Of a stretch of 7,295 nt of DNA, positions 1 through 5,407 are shown in pieces (the stretch's first letter is position 1; every line of letters begins with the position of its first letter). The position numbers and the translations under genes are program-made. Below the pieces are notes generated by a model. That model worked only from the letters and a program-made list of their open reading frames with translations, searched no databases and was not told the origin of the DNA. Origin of the DNA: an uncultured Clostridia bacterium (GTDB lineage: Bacteria > Bacillota > Clostridia > TANB77 > UBA1234); assembly GCA_947624765.1 (NCBI GenBank), contig CANQLS010000077.1, positions 1 through 7,295 of the forward strand, in the 5' to 3' direction.

Positions 1-1277
1 GAGATGAATATTTATCAAAACCGGCGGGAACAGTAATTACAGATGAACAAGTAGAAAATGACGTGATAGGAATGTTCGTGTATGTTCCACGATATGCTTA
101 TCAAATCACAAGTCATTTGCATGATGGTGGTAATGTGGTTGGTAATATTGATATTGTATTTATCAACAAGCAAAATCAAGATAATACAGGAAAAGTATAC
201 AGTGAAGATTATCCGACAACAACGTTAGATGGAAAAGATCCATCAGTCGCAGGTACAGCGGAAGATAAAATGAATGATTTTGTAGTACATCCAGCGTTTA
301 CAGATAATGCAGTTAATGGAGGATGGGAACATGATTTAAATGGCATATGGGTAGCAAAGTTTGAGGCTAGCAGTAGCACGACGGAATTAGTAAAAGATGA
401 AAGTACAGATACTGTGACAGTTGTTGGAGAAGGAAAGATTAGTACAAACATTGGCAATCAATATGGTTGGTCGCAAAATAGTAATCACACCGATGAGTAT
501 ATCACGGTACGCCCCAATGTAACGAGTTGGAGAAATGTAGATATTATCAATGTGGTTAAGCAATCAAAGGCAATGGCTAATCATCATGGGTTGACGAATA
601 CCACAAGTCATCAAATGAAAAATAGCGAGTGGGGAGCAGTCGCCTATTTAACACAAAGCAAGTACGGAAATGTCAATTTGTATAGCAATTCTTATTCGGA
701 GGGAGATGGTAGCTATTATACAACATTAACGGGAATGGCGGGAAGTAGTCAAAATGATGCCACTTCTGTTGGATATGTAAAATCTGCAAAGCAGTATAAT
801 GATGATGGTTCGATTGAAATCACATATAATAGCAATGTTATCAAAAAATTTTATCCATACAATCATGTGAATGGATATTGTGCAAGTAGTACCAATAATA
901 TTTATGGCATTTATGATTTAAAAGGTGGTGTTTGGGAATATCTTGCCGCTTATATCACGAATACTAATGCGCAAAACCAAAAAAATGCTTATGAAAAAAA
1001 TTATGAAAAAAACGAATATGCGGTAGCGAGTGAGGATAATGCTGGTAACAATTATATAGTTAATTCTAAAAAATTTGGAGATGCTATCTATGAAATATCA
1101 AAATCTGGTAGTGGAGGTGGTAATGCGTGGAATAATGAATACTCATATTATTTGTGGGTTAGTCGTCCATTTTTTGCACGAGGAGGACAAGGCTCTTTAA
1201 CGGGAGTTTTGGCATTTGATTATTGGGATGGAGGAAAATATAATCGAGTAGGAATACGTGTTGTTCTTACAAAATAA
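1..1277 (+). CDS. Pilin-like surface protein with FGE/C-type-lectin-like C-terminal domain (pilin A), 5' truncated by window edge
   Basis: The reading frame is open from base 3 (DEYLSKPAGTVITDEQ) to the TAA at 1275-1277, giving 424 residues. The GTG at 63 is internal: the upstream residues align with the middle of the two paralogs (GEYLAKEPGTVIS, KEYLSKPAGTVIS), so about 210 residues, including any prepilin signal, lie outside the window. Visible blocks in order are MFVYVPRYAYQIT, GIWVAKFEASSSTTEL, ITVRPNVTSWR, HQMKNSEWGAVAYLTQSKYG, NIYGIYDLKGGVWEYLAAY and, at the end, FFARGGQG...GIRVVL. The order and spacing of EWGAVAY, GIYDLxGxVWE and RGG...G-R-V recall the formylglycine-generating-enzyme/sulfatase-modifying-factor fold, a C-type-lectin variant. 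FGE catalysis is not implied; an adhesin or ligand-binding role is inferred. A 12-base in-phase duplication (YEKN YEKN) lies at 990-1013. The call as a paralog of the next two pilins is firm; the function is inferred. Confidence 0.88.
   Translation, partial: DEYLSKPAGTVITDEQVENDVIGMFVYVPRYAYQITSHLHDGGNVVGNIDIVFINKQNQDNTGKVYSEDYPTTTLDGKDPSVAGTAEDKMNDFVVHPAFTDNAVNGGWEHDLNGIWVAKFEASSSTTELVKDESTDTVTVVGEGKISTNIGNQYGWSQNSNHTDEYITVRPNVTSWRNVDIINVVKQSKAMANHHGLTNTTSHQMKNSEWGAVAYLTQSKYGNVNLYSNSYSEGDGSYYTTLTGMAGSSQNDATSVGYVKSAKQYNDDGSIEITYNSNVIKKFYPYNHVNGYCASSTNNIYGIYDLKGGVWEYLAAYITNTNAQNQKNAYEKNYEKNEYAVASEDNAGNNYIVNSKKFGDAIYEISKSGSGGGNAWNNEYSYYLWVSRPFFARGGQGSLTGVLAFDYWDGGKYNRVGIRVVLTK
990..1013 (+). 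repeat. In-frame 12-base tandem duplication encoding YEKN-YEKN in pilin A
   Basis: Bases 990-1001 and 1002-1013 differ only at the last position (AAT versus AAC), giving YEKN twice. Pilin B has a single equivalent (DCEKNEY), so this looks like a recent slippage duplication in pilin A. Confidence 0.6.
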
Positions 1278-1411
1278 ATTCATCAATATAGAAAATATAA
1301 AATGGATATAGAAAAACGAAAAAATGCCATTAGTATGATATTATAAAGGAAAATAAGTATTAATGATAAGTAAAGTTTCAAGGTTAATTCTAAAATGTTA
1401 TTAAAATTTTC

Positions 1412-1440
1412 TTGTCACGCGAAAGAGAAATTGATATAAT
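1412..1440 (+). promoter_or_regulatory. Sigma-A-type promoter upstream of the nuclease unit
   Basis: TTGTCA (1412-1417) and a perfect TATAAT (1435-1440) are separated by 17 bases. The expected start of transcription near 1447 gives a leader of about 30 bases before the small ORF at 1479. The 134 bases between the pilin A stop (1277) and this promoter are AT-rich, and I see no gene or convincing terminator in them. Confidence 0.75.
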
Positions 1441-1478
1441 AACTCTAGAAACGAGAAAAAAAGGAGAGAAAATTGAAA

Positions 1479-1550
1479 ATGAAAAATCACGAAACCCTTG
1501 TGGCTCTATATTTGACCACAGATAAAATGTACCAAGTGATAGATATATAA
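1479..1550 (+). CDS. Putative leader peptide of the nuclease unit (23 codons, no CA tract)
   Basis: ATG at 1479 follows AAGGAG (1461-1466); an in-frame TTG at 1473 is an alternative start with closer spacing. The peptide reads MKNHETLVAL, then YLTTDKMYQVIDI, then TAA at 1548-1550. The first ten codons align with the other two leaders in this window (MKDQQTLEAL and MQKKNAETVATL), including the shared ACC-(C/G)TT codons and the ending CTCTA. Where the other two carry a CA microsatellite, this one has only TA before TTTG. The stop codon abuts the terminator-like hairpin that follows. Function is not known. The shared position, promoter spacing and following hairpin suggest a translated regulatory leader rather than a working protein. 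Confidence 0.5.
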   Translation: MKNHETLVALYLTTDKMYQVIDI

Positions 1551-1587
1551 AAAAAGCCTAAAATTAACTATTTGCGAGGTTTTTTAT
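1549..1587 (+). terminator. Terminator-like hairpin (possible attenuator) before the nuclease gene
   Basis: An A-run plus GCCT (1550-1559) can pair with AGG plus a T-run (1577-1585) around a 17-base loop. The right arm doubles as a T-tract (AGGTTTTTTAT). The stem is mostly A-U with one G-U, so it is weak as a terminator. It lies directly after the leader-peptide stop and before the gene, which fits a conditional rather than absolute stop. Confidence 0.45.
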
Positions 1588-1610
1588 AAAATAAAAATAG
1601 CAAAAAAAGT

Positions 1611-1659
1611 GAGGTGACAACTTTAAGTTTTAATTTTTCGGATGTTGTCTGAAAAATTA
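1611..1659 (+). promoter_or_regulatory. Distant Shine-Dalgarno and start-codon hairpin of the nuclease gene
   Basis: GAGGTGA (1611-1617) is the best match to the anti-Shine-Dalgarno sequence, yet no in-frame start lies 5-12 bases after it; an in-frame TAA sits at 1624-1626. The ATG at 1642 is 24 bases past the SD. It falls in a hairpin with arms TAATTTTTCGGA (1631-1642) and TCTGAAAAATTA (1648-1659) around a 5-base loop. A competing pairing, GACAAC (1616-1621) with GTTGTC (1644-1649), is also possible. A GTG at 1614 opens a 12-codon frame that ends at a TGA inside the same hairpin. This may be translational control, or the true start may be elsewhere. Confidence 0.35.
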
Positions 1660-2742
1660 GAAAATTGTGATATGGATGAATTAAATCGTATAGAAAACAT
1701 TAATATAGATGATTTATATAAAAGTATATCAATATTAATAGAAAATGCAAAAAAGAATGTAATTGCTTCAGTAAATAAGGAAATGACATTATTGTATTGG
1801 AATATTGGAAAAGATATAACGGATAATGTGTTAAAAAATCAAAAGGCTGAATATGGAAAAGAAGTAATAAAAAAATTAAGTCAAAGATTAGTTATAGAGT
1901 ATGGTAGAGGTTACGGAGAGAGAAACTTATTTAGAATATTAAAATTTTATGATTATTTCCCAGATTTTGAAATTTTGTCGACACTGTCGACAAAATTGAG
2001 TTGGTCACATTTCGTTGAATTATTACAGATACAAGATAAATTAAAAAGAGAGTTTTATGCAACAATGTGTGCCAATGAATTTTGGAGTGTAAGAACTTTG
2101 AGAGAAAGAATAGGTTCGGCTCTATTTGAGAGAACAGCAATATCTAAAAAGCCAGAACAAACAATAATAAATGATTTACAACTATTAAGTAAAGAAAATA
2201 AAATGACAACTAATTTATTTTTCAGAGATCCATATATTTTAGATTTTTTGGATTTAAAAGATACATATAGTGAAAAAGACTTAGAAAATGCGATTTTAAG
2301 CGAACTAGAAAGATTTATTTTAGAAATGGGAAATGATTTTGCATTTTTAAGTAGGCAAAAAAGGATTACAATAGATGGAGAAGATTATTATATAGATTTA
2401 TTGTTTTATCATAGAAAAATGAAAAGATTGGTAGTTATTGAATTAAAATTGGACAAATTTAGGCCGGAGCATAAAGGACAAGTAGAATTATATTTGAAAT
2501 GGTTAGATAAATACGAAAAAGCAAAAGGAGAAGAACCGCCAATCGCAATAATATTATGTGCTTCAAAAAACGATATGATGGCAGAGTTACTAGAATTAGA
2601 TGATAGCGGAATACATGTAGCACAATATTTAACTGAATATGTACCGAAAGAAATACTAGAGCAAAAATTTATAGATAGTATAGAAAGAGCAAAAGTACAA
2701 TTAGAGCAAAGAAAAAATAATGAAGATACTAATATTAATTAA
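1642..2742 (+). CDS. DUF1016 (YhcG-type) PDDEXK nuclease domain protein
   Basis: This 366-residue protein is full length for the DUF1016/YhcG family. Its N-terminal helical domain (about residues 20-180) carries family landmarks: LYWNIGK, AEYGKEVIKKLSQRL, GYGERNLFRILKFY, LSWSHFVELL, KREFYA, WSVRTLRERI and ALFERTAISKKPE. The C-terminal domain is a PD-(D/E)XK nuclease: Asp252 in YYIDLLFYH, then E267-L-K269 in VVIELKLDKF, then Gln280 in KGQVELYL. Such proteins are often found near restriction or mobile loci and are thought to cut nucleic acid; the substrate here is unknown. The start is uncertain: ATG 1642 lies in a hairpin far from the Shine-Dalgarno, TTG 1645 and ATG 1672 are alternatives, and all lie before the conserved part. 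The gene follows its own promoter and leader ORF and sits between pilin genes, so it may be an insertion into the pilin array. It contains a 27-base palindrome that is repeated at its stop codon. Confidence 0.88.
   Translation: MLSEKLENCDMDELNRIENINIDDLYKSISILIENAKKNVIASVNKEMTLLYWNIGKDITDNVLKNQKAEYGKEVIKKLSQRLVIEYGRGYGERNLFRILKFYDYFPDFEILSTLSTKLSWSHFVELLQIQDKLKREFYATMCANEFWSVRTLRERIGSALFERTAISKKPEQTIINDLQLLSKENKMTTNLFFRDPYILDFLDLKDTYSEKDLENAILSELERFILEMGNDFAFLSRQKRITIDGEDYYIDLLFYHRKMKRLVVIELKLDKFRPEHKGQVELYLKWLDKYEKAKGEEPPIAIILCASKNDMMAELLELDDSGIHVAQYLTEYVPKEILEQKFIDSIERAKVQLEQRKNNEDTNIN
1971..1997 (+). repeat. 27-base palindrome, copy 1 (inside nuclease coding region)
   Basis: Arms AATTTTGTCGACA (1971-1983) and TGTCGACAAAATT (1985-1997) are perfect inverted copies around a single C. 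It encodes part of EILSTLSTKLS (residues 110-120), which fits the length of this region as I know the family, so it does not look like an insertion. Including flanks, 31 bases (1970-2000) match 2741-2771 with only the central base different. Confidence 0.85.
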
Positions 2743-2768
2743 ATTTTGTCGACAGTGTCGACAAAATT
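2742..2768 (+). repeat. 27-base palindrome, copy 2 (at nuclease stop codon, beside next promoter)
   Basis: Arms AATTTTGTCGACA (2742-2754) and TGTCGACAAAATT (2756-2768) surround a single G. It begins on the last base of the nuclease stop codon and its last two bases overlap the putative -35 box TTGAGG. As RNA it could form a strong hairpin protecting the 3' end, but no T-run follows, so it is not a classical terminator. As DNA it could be an operator. Confidence 0.8.
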
Positions 2769-2795
2769 GAGGAAAATATACATTTAGGTTAGATG
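2767..2795 (+). promoter_or_regulatory. Putative promoter of the pilin B unit
   Basis: TTGAGG (2767-2772) and TAGATG (2790-2795) are separated by 17 bases. The match is weaker than for the other two units, but the resulting transcription start (about 2802) lies about 30 bases before the leader ATG, as in those units. The -35 box overlaps the end of the 27-base palindrome. Confidence 0.45.
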
Positions 2796-2830
2796 TAGAA
2801 ATGCAAAAAAAGAAAACGGAGGTTGAAAAA

Positions 2831-2896
2831 ATGAAAGACCAGCAAACCCTTGAGGCTCTACACACACACACACACACACACATTTGTTTTAATTAA
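2831..2896 (+). CDS. Putative leader peptide with (CA)11 tract, pilin B unit (short frame)
   Basis: ATG 2831 has an excellent ribosome site, GGAGG at 2818-2822, eight bases upstream. The peptide is MKDQQTLEAL, then HTHTHTH from the CA tract, then ICFN and TAA at 2894-2896 (21 residues). If the tract length were a multiple of three, the frame would read FVLIKINNSE and stop at 2913-2915, closely matching the tail of the pilin C leader (FVLVKKEDSG). This copy therefore appears to be in a shifted phase. An in-frame ATG at 2801 lies at or before the expected transcription start and has no good ribosome site. The role is inferred to be regulatory. A His/Thr-sensing leader is the alternative reading of the HTHTHTH run. 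Confidence 0.55.
   Translation: MKDQQTLEALHTHTHTHICFN
2861..2882 (+). repeat. (CA)11 dinucleotide microsatellite in leader ORF
   Basis: Eleven uninterrupted CA units follow CTCTA and precede TTTGTTTTA. Perfect dinucleotide tracts of this length are uncommon in bacteria outside slippage-prone contingency loci. Its length of 22 bases leaves a remainder of 1 on division by three, which decides the frame of the leader downstream. Confidence 0.95.
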
Positions 2897-2925
2897 AATA
2901 AATAATTCGGAATAAAACTTATTAA

Positions 2926-3037
2926 GAGCATAGTAAATAATGAATAGTTAATGGTGAATAGTTGGTATTAATTATAGTTTGGTACCTAACTATTGCAATA
3001 TACATTTTCTGTTTATTGTTTTGCTATGTTTTTTGTT
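2926..3037 (+). terminator. Structured leader and terminator-like hairpin of the pilin B unit
   Basis: An imperfect long hairpin has base arms around CATAG (2929-2933) and CTATG (3024-3028). An inner stem pairs AATAGTTGGTA (2957-2967) with TACCTAACTATT (2983-2994, one bulge). The right base arm runs straight into a T-rich stretch (TTTTTTGTTGTCTG, from 3029), as in an intrinsic terminator. The stem is weak in its middle. The position and the conserved 3' edge match the stronger hairpin of the pilin C unit. It may act as an attenuator between leader and pilin. Confidence 0.4.
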
Positions 3038-3093
3038 GTCTGTCGGAAAAGAATTGGAAAAATATTTCTCAACAATAAAAATAGTTAAAAACG

Positions 3094-3119
3094 TGTAGCG
3101 TCGGCCATTGGCCGCCATA
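3094..3119 (+). repeat. Conserved GC-rich palindrome upstream of pilin B
   Basis: TGTAGCG, then TCGGCCATTGGCCGCC, then ATA. The core arms GTCGGCCA and TGGCCGCC pair with one mismatch around a central T. 24 of 26 bases match 5553-5578 upstream of pilin C. It is far richer in GC than its surroundings and ends just before the ribosome binding site AGAGGAG (3121-3127). It is probably an RNA hairpin in the 5' untranslated region, or else a protein-binding or repeat element. Confidence 0.75.
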
Positions 3120-3133
3120 GAGAGGAGAAACAC

Positions 3134-5038
3134 ATGAAAAAAGGAATTTCGTTGATAGCGTTAATTATAACAATAATCGTAATAATAATCTTAGCGGCTA
3201 TTACGATTAATGGAGTGTCAGGTATTTTAGAAAGAAGCAGATACGCAAAGTTCTGTGCTGATTTAGATGCAGTGCAAGAGGCAGTATCACAAGCATATGG
3301 TAGTGAAACGGTGAAGGAAGCCCAAAAATTAGGTGAGAAAAGAAGTAGTGAAGAAATATATGAAGATATAGCAATAGGAGAAAGTGAGAAAGAAGTAACA
3401 GAATACAAAGGAAAAACATTAACAAGAATTCAAGATGAAAAAACATTAGGCGTTAGTTTACCTCAGTATGGAAATAGCAAATGGTATGTGGATACAAAAA
3501 CTGGTGATGTATATATGATATTCGGATATGAATATGATGGCAGAGTATATAGTTCAAAAAGAGATATAGAAAATGGCGGAGAAGAAGCAGATTATGAAAA
3601 GTTTCATTTAGCAATAAATGTAGATGTACCGGAAGGAAGCATACCAGTAATATATAATGGAGCTAATTGGGTGATAGCAGATACAAATAGCCATTGGTAT
3701 GACTATAGAGAAAACGTAAAACAATGGGCAAATATAATGACAATCGATGAAAGTGTAAGAGGCGAATATTTAGCAAAAGAACCAGGTACAGTGATTAGTG
3801 ATGAAGAATTTGAAAAAGATGTAATAGGGATGTTCGTATATGTGCCAAGATATGCATATCAGATTACAAGTCATTTACATGATGGTGGCGATGTAGCAGG
3901 AAATATTGATATTGTATTTATAAACAAGCAGAATCAGGATTGTGATGGAAAAGTATATAGTGAAGAATATCCAACAACAACATTAGATGGAAAAGATCCA
4001 TCATTGCCAGGTACAGCAGAAGATAAAATGCTTGATTTTGTGGTACATCCAGCATTTACGGATAATGCAGAAAATGGCGGATGGGAACACGAGTTAAGCG
4101 GTATATGGGTAGCTAAATTTGAAGCAAGCAGTAGTACAACAGAATTAGTAAAAGATGAAAGTACGGATACAGTTGAAGTAATCGGTAATGGAAAAATAAG
4201 TACGAATATTGGTAGTCAATACGGTTGGTCGAAAAATATAAATAATAAAGATGAATATATAACAATACGTCCTAATGTTACAAGTTGGAGAGTAGTGAAT
4301 ATAACTACAATTTCTTCAAAATCAAGAGAAATGGCTGAAAGGCATGGATTAACTAACAGTGTAAGTCATCAGATGAAAAATAGTGAATGGGGCGCAGTTG
4401 CTTATTTGACATATAGTATATATGGTAATCTAAATGTAAGCATTAATTCGTATTATGAAGGTGATGCTTGCAATACAGTCATAACTGGCATGGCGGGAGA
4501 AAAAAGTGATGATATAGGCATTACTTCTATTAAAATAGCGAAAACATATTGCGAGGATGGCTCTATTCAGATGAAATATGAAGCAGGTAATATAAAAACG
4601 TTTTATCCATATAATGTGGTAAATGCATATTCAGCAAGTAGTACCAATAATATATACGGAATATATGACTTAGTTGGAGCTACAAGTGAATACGTGGCTG
4701 GATATATTAATAATGGTAATGCATCATATACTCAATCTTATATTTATGATTGTGAAAAAAATGAATATATGGTCGGAAAAGCAGAAGATGGAAGTATTGA
4801 AGATAACAGAGTGAGCAATTATGAAGCCAATTCTAAAATGTTTGGGGATGCAGTATATGAAACATCAAATGGCTCATCTTCATGGAATTTTGATTATTCT
4901 AAATTCCCATCAGGAGGGGAGGATTTCTTTTTACGAGGTGGCAATGCTAAAGATGGCGTAACTACAGGAGTATTTTTTTTCTATGGATATAATGGAAGTG
5001 ATAGCACAAATGGTTTCCGTGTTGTAGTGGTGCAATAA
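3134..5038 (+). CDS. Prepilin-like surface protein with FGE/C-type-lectin-like domain (pilin B)
   Basis: Complete, 634 residues. AGGAG (3123-3127) lies six bases before ATG 3134. The N-terminus MKKG-ISLIALIITIIVIIILAA is a class III prepilin signal: basic start, cut after Gly4, and a hydrophobic helix (5-25) that would pack in a pilus core or anchor the protein. The usual Glu at mature position 5 is Ala. A helical, charged stretch (about 30-95) follows, then a stalk, then DVIGMFVYVPRYAYQIT (from about 232). The C-terminal domain shows GIWVAKFE (about 323), HQMKNSEWGAVAYL (Glu418), NIYGIYDLVG (Asn506), FFLRGG (Arg601) and terminal GFRVVVVQ, the landmark order of the FGE/C-type-lectin fold. The Trp of the VWEY motif in pilin A is Ser here (TSEY). 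It probably acts outside the cell as a pilus-like or anchored ligand-binding protein. At over 600 residues it is much larger than typical pilins. No assembly ATPase or prepilin peptidase gene is nearby. Confidence 0.88.
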   Translation: MKKGISLIALIITIIVIIILAAITINGVSGILERSRYAKFCADLDAVQEAVSQAYGSETVKEAQKLGEKRSSEEIYEDIAIGESEKEVTEYKGKTLTRIQDEKTLGVSLPQYGNSKWYVDTKTGDVYMIFGYEYDGRVYSSKRDIENGGEEADYEKFHLAINVDVPEGSIPVIYNGANWVIADTNSHWYDYRENVKQWANIMTIDESVRGEYLAKEPGTVISDEEFEKDVIGMFVYVPRYAYQITSHLHDGGDVAGNIDIVFINKQNQDCDGKVYSEEYPTTTLDGKDPSLPGTAEDKMLDFVVHPAFTDNAENGGWEHELSGIWVAKFEASSSTTELVKDESTDTVEVIGNGKISTNIGSQYGWSKNINNKDEYITIRPNVTSWRVVNITTISSKSREMAERHGLTNSVSHQMKNSEWGAVAYLTYSIYGNLNVSINSYYEGDACNTVITGMAGEKSDDIGITSIKIAKTYCEDGSIQMKYEAGNIKTFYPYNVVNAYSASSTNNIYGIYDLVGATSEYVAGYINNGNASYTQSYIYDCEKNEYMVGKAEDGSIEDNRVSNYEANSKMFGDAVYETSNGSSSWNFDYSKFPSGGEDFFLRGGNAKDGVTTGVFFFYGYNGSDSTNGFRVVVVQ

Positions 5039-5060
5039 GTCTATATTTGGATTAATTAAT

Positions 5061-5093
5061 TCTTGAGAATTATAAGGAAACTTATAATCAAGA
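5061..5093 (+). other. Hairpin after pilin B
   Basis: TCTTGA (5061-5066) with TCAAGA (5088-5093), and TTATAAG with CTTATAA inside, form an interrupted stem around a short AAA-containing loop. No T-run follows on the + strand, so this is probably a 3' stability element or part of the transcription end region. Confidence 0.45.
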
Positions 5094-5104
5094 GCAAAAA
5101 AAAT

Positions 5105-5144
5105 AAATAACCTCTCTGTTTCGACGAGTAGAGGTTATTTTATA
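5105..5144 (+). terminator. Rho-independent terminator after pilin B
   Basis: AAATAACCTCT (5105-5115) pairs perfectly with AGAGGTTATTT (5130-5140) around a 14-base loop, ending in ATTTTATAA. It lies 67 bases after the pilin B stop. A small CCGC-TTTT-GCGG hairpin follows at 5159-5170, with a pyrimidine-rich tail. From there to the next promoter (5171-5254) the sequence is AT-rich with no gene seen. Confidence 0.7.
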
Positions 5145-5254
5145 ACTTCTGAGGTCAACCGCTTTTGCGGATTTCCTTTATCTATTTATATTTTAATCGA
5201 AAATTACATAAAAGTCAATGAAAAATTTAGTTTTTGATTGTGATAAAAAACTAC

Positions 5255-5283
5255 TTGCAATTGAAATGTGTTATTGGTAGAAT
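5255..5283 (+). promoter_or_regulatory. Sigma-A-type promoter of the pilin C unit
   Basis: TTGCAA (5255-5260) and TAGAAT (5278-5283) are separated by 17 bases, placing transcription start near 5290, about 28 bases before the leader ATG. This matches the geometry of the other two units. Confidence 0.65.
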
Positions 5284-5317
5284 AAATATATCAAAAATAT
5301 GAGAGGAAAGAAGAAAA

Positions 5318-5404
5318 ATGCAAAAGAAGAACGCTGAAACCGTTGCGACTCTACACACACACACACACACATTTGTTTTAGTTAAAAAAGAAGATTCTGG
5401 ATAA
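5318..5404 (+). CDS. Putative leader peptide with (CA)9 tract, pilin C unit (long frame)
   Basis: ATG 5318 follows GAGAGG (5301-5306). The 28-residue peptide is MQKKNAETVATL, then HTHTHT from the CA tract, then FVLVKKEDSG, with TAA at 5402-5404. The tail aligns without gaps, stop codon included, with the alternative frame after the CA tract of the pilin B leader (FVLIKINNSE), with differences mostly conservative. This suggests that the frame was selected as protein. The stop lies four to eight bases before the long terminator-like hairpin, so a terminating ribosome would cover the base of that hairpin. In the two other phases translation would stop at 5379-5381 or 5383-5385, leaving the hairpin free. 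A regulatory role is inferred. Confidence 0.58.
   Translation: MQKKNAETVATLHTHTHTFVLVKKEDSG
5354..5371 (+). repeat. (CA)9 dinucleotide microsatellite in leader ORF
   Basis: Nine perfect CA units follow CTCTA and precede TTTGTTTTA, exactly as in the pilin B unit but two units shorter. 18 bases keeps the conserved long frame open. Confidence 0.95.
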
Positions 5405-5407
5405 AGA

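Noticed and set aside
209..457. Minus-strand ORF inside pilin A
   Set aside because: No start signals, and the + frame is conserved in three paralogs.
63..1277. A complete 404-residue gene starting at GTG 63
   Set aside because: The frame stays open to the window start and the upstream residues align with the middle of both paralogs, so 63 is an internal valine codon.
2861..2882. HTHTHTH run as a his/thr operon amino-acid-sensing attenuator
   Set aside because: Not excluded, but no amino-acid biosynthesis gene follows, and the perfect nucleotide repeat with a conserved alternative frame fits slippage better.
2701..2883. Minus-strand ORF with a CVCVCVC run
   Set aside because: It is the antisense reading of the CA tract and flanking sequence, with no ribosome site or promoter. 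A similar ORF at 5251-5433 is explained the same way.
2940..2963. TGAATAGTT direct repeat as a regulator-binding iteron
   Set aside because: Only two short AT-rich copies, already accounted for by the hairpin arm in which they lie.
2926..3037. Integron attC-like recombination site between cassettes
   Set aside because: The hairpins are imperfect palindromes between genes, but the paired RYYYAAC/GTTRRRY boxes are not clear and no integrase is present.
3085..3446. Minus-strand ORFs opposite the pilin B N-terminus
   Set aside because: Low-complexity shadows of a gene with a clear signal, ribosome site and paralogs on the + strand.
2861..5371. CRISPR array
   Set aside because: The repeats are dinucleotide tracts and two-copy elements, not regularly spaced repeats with unique spacers.
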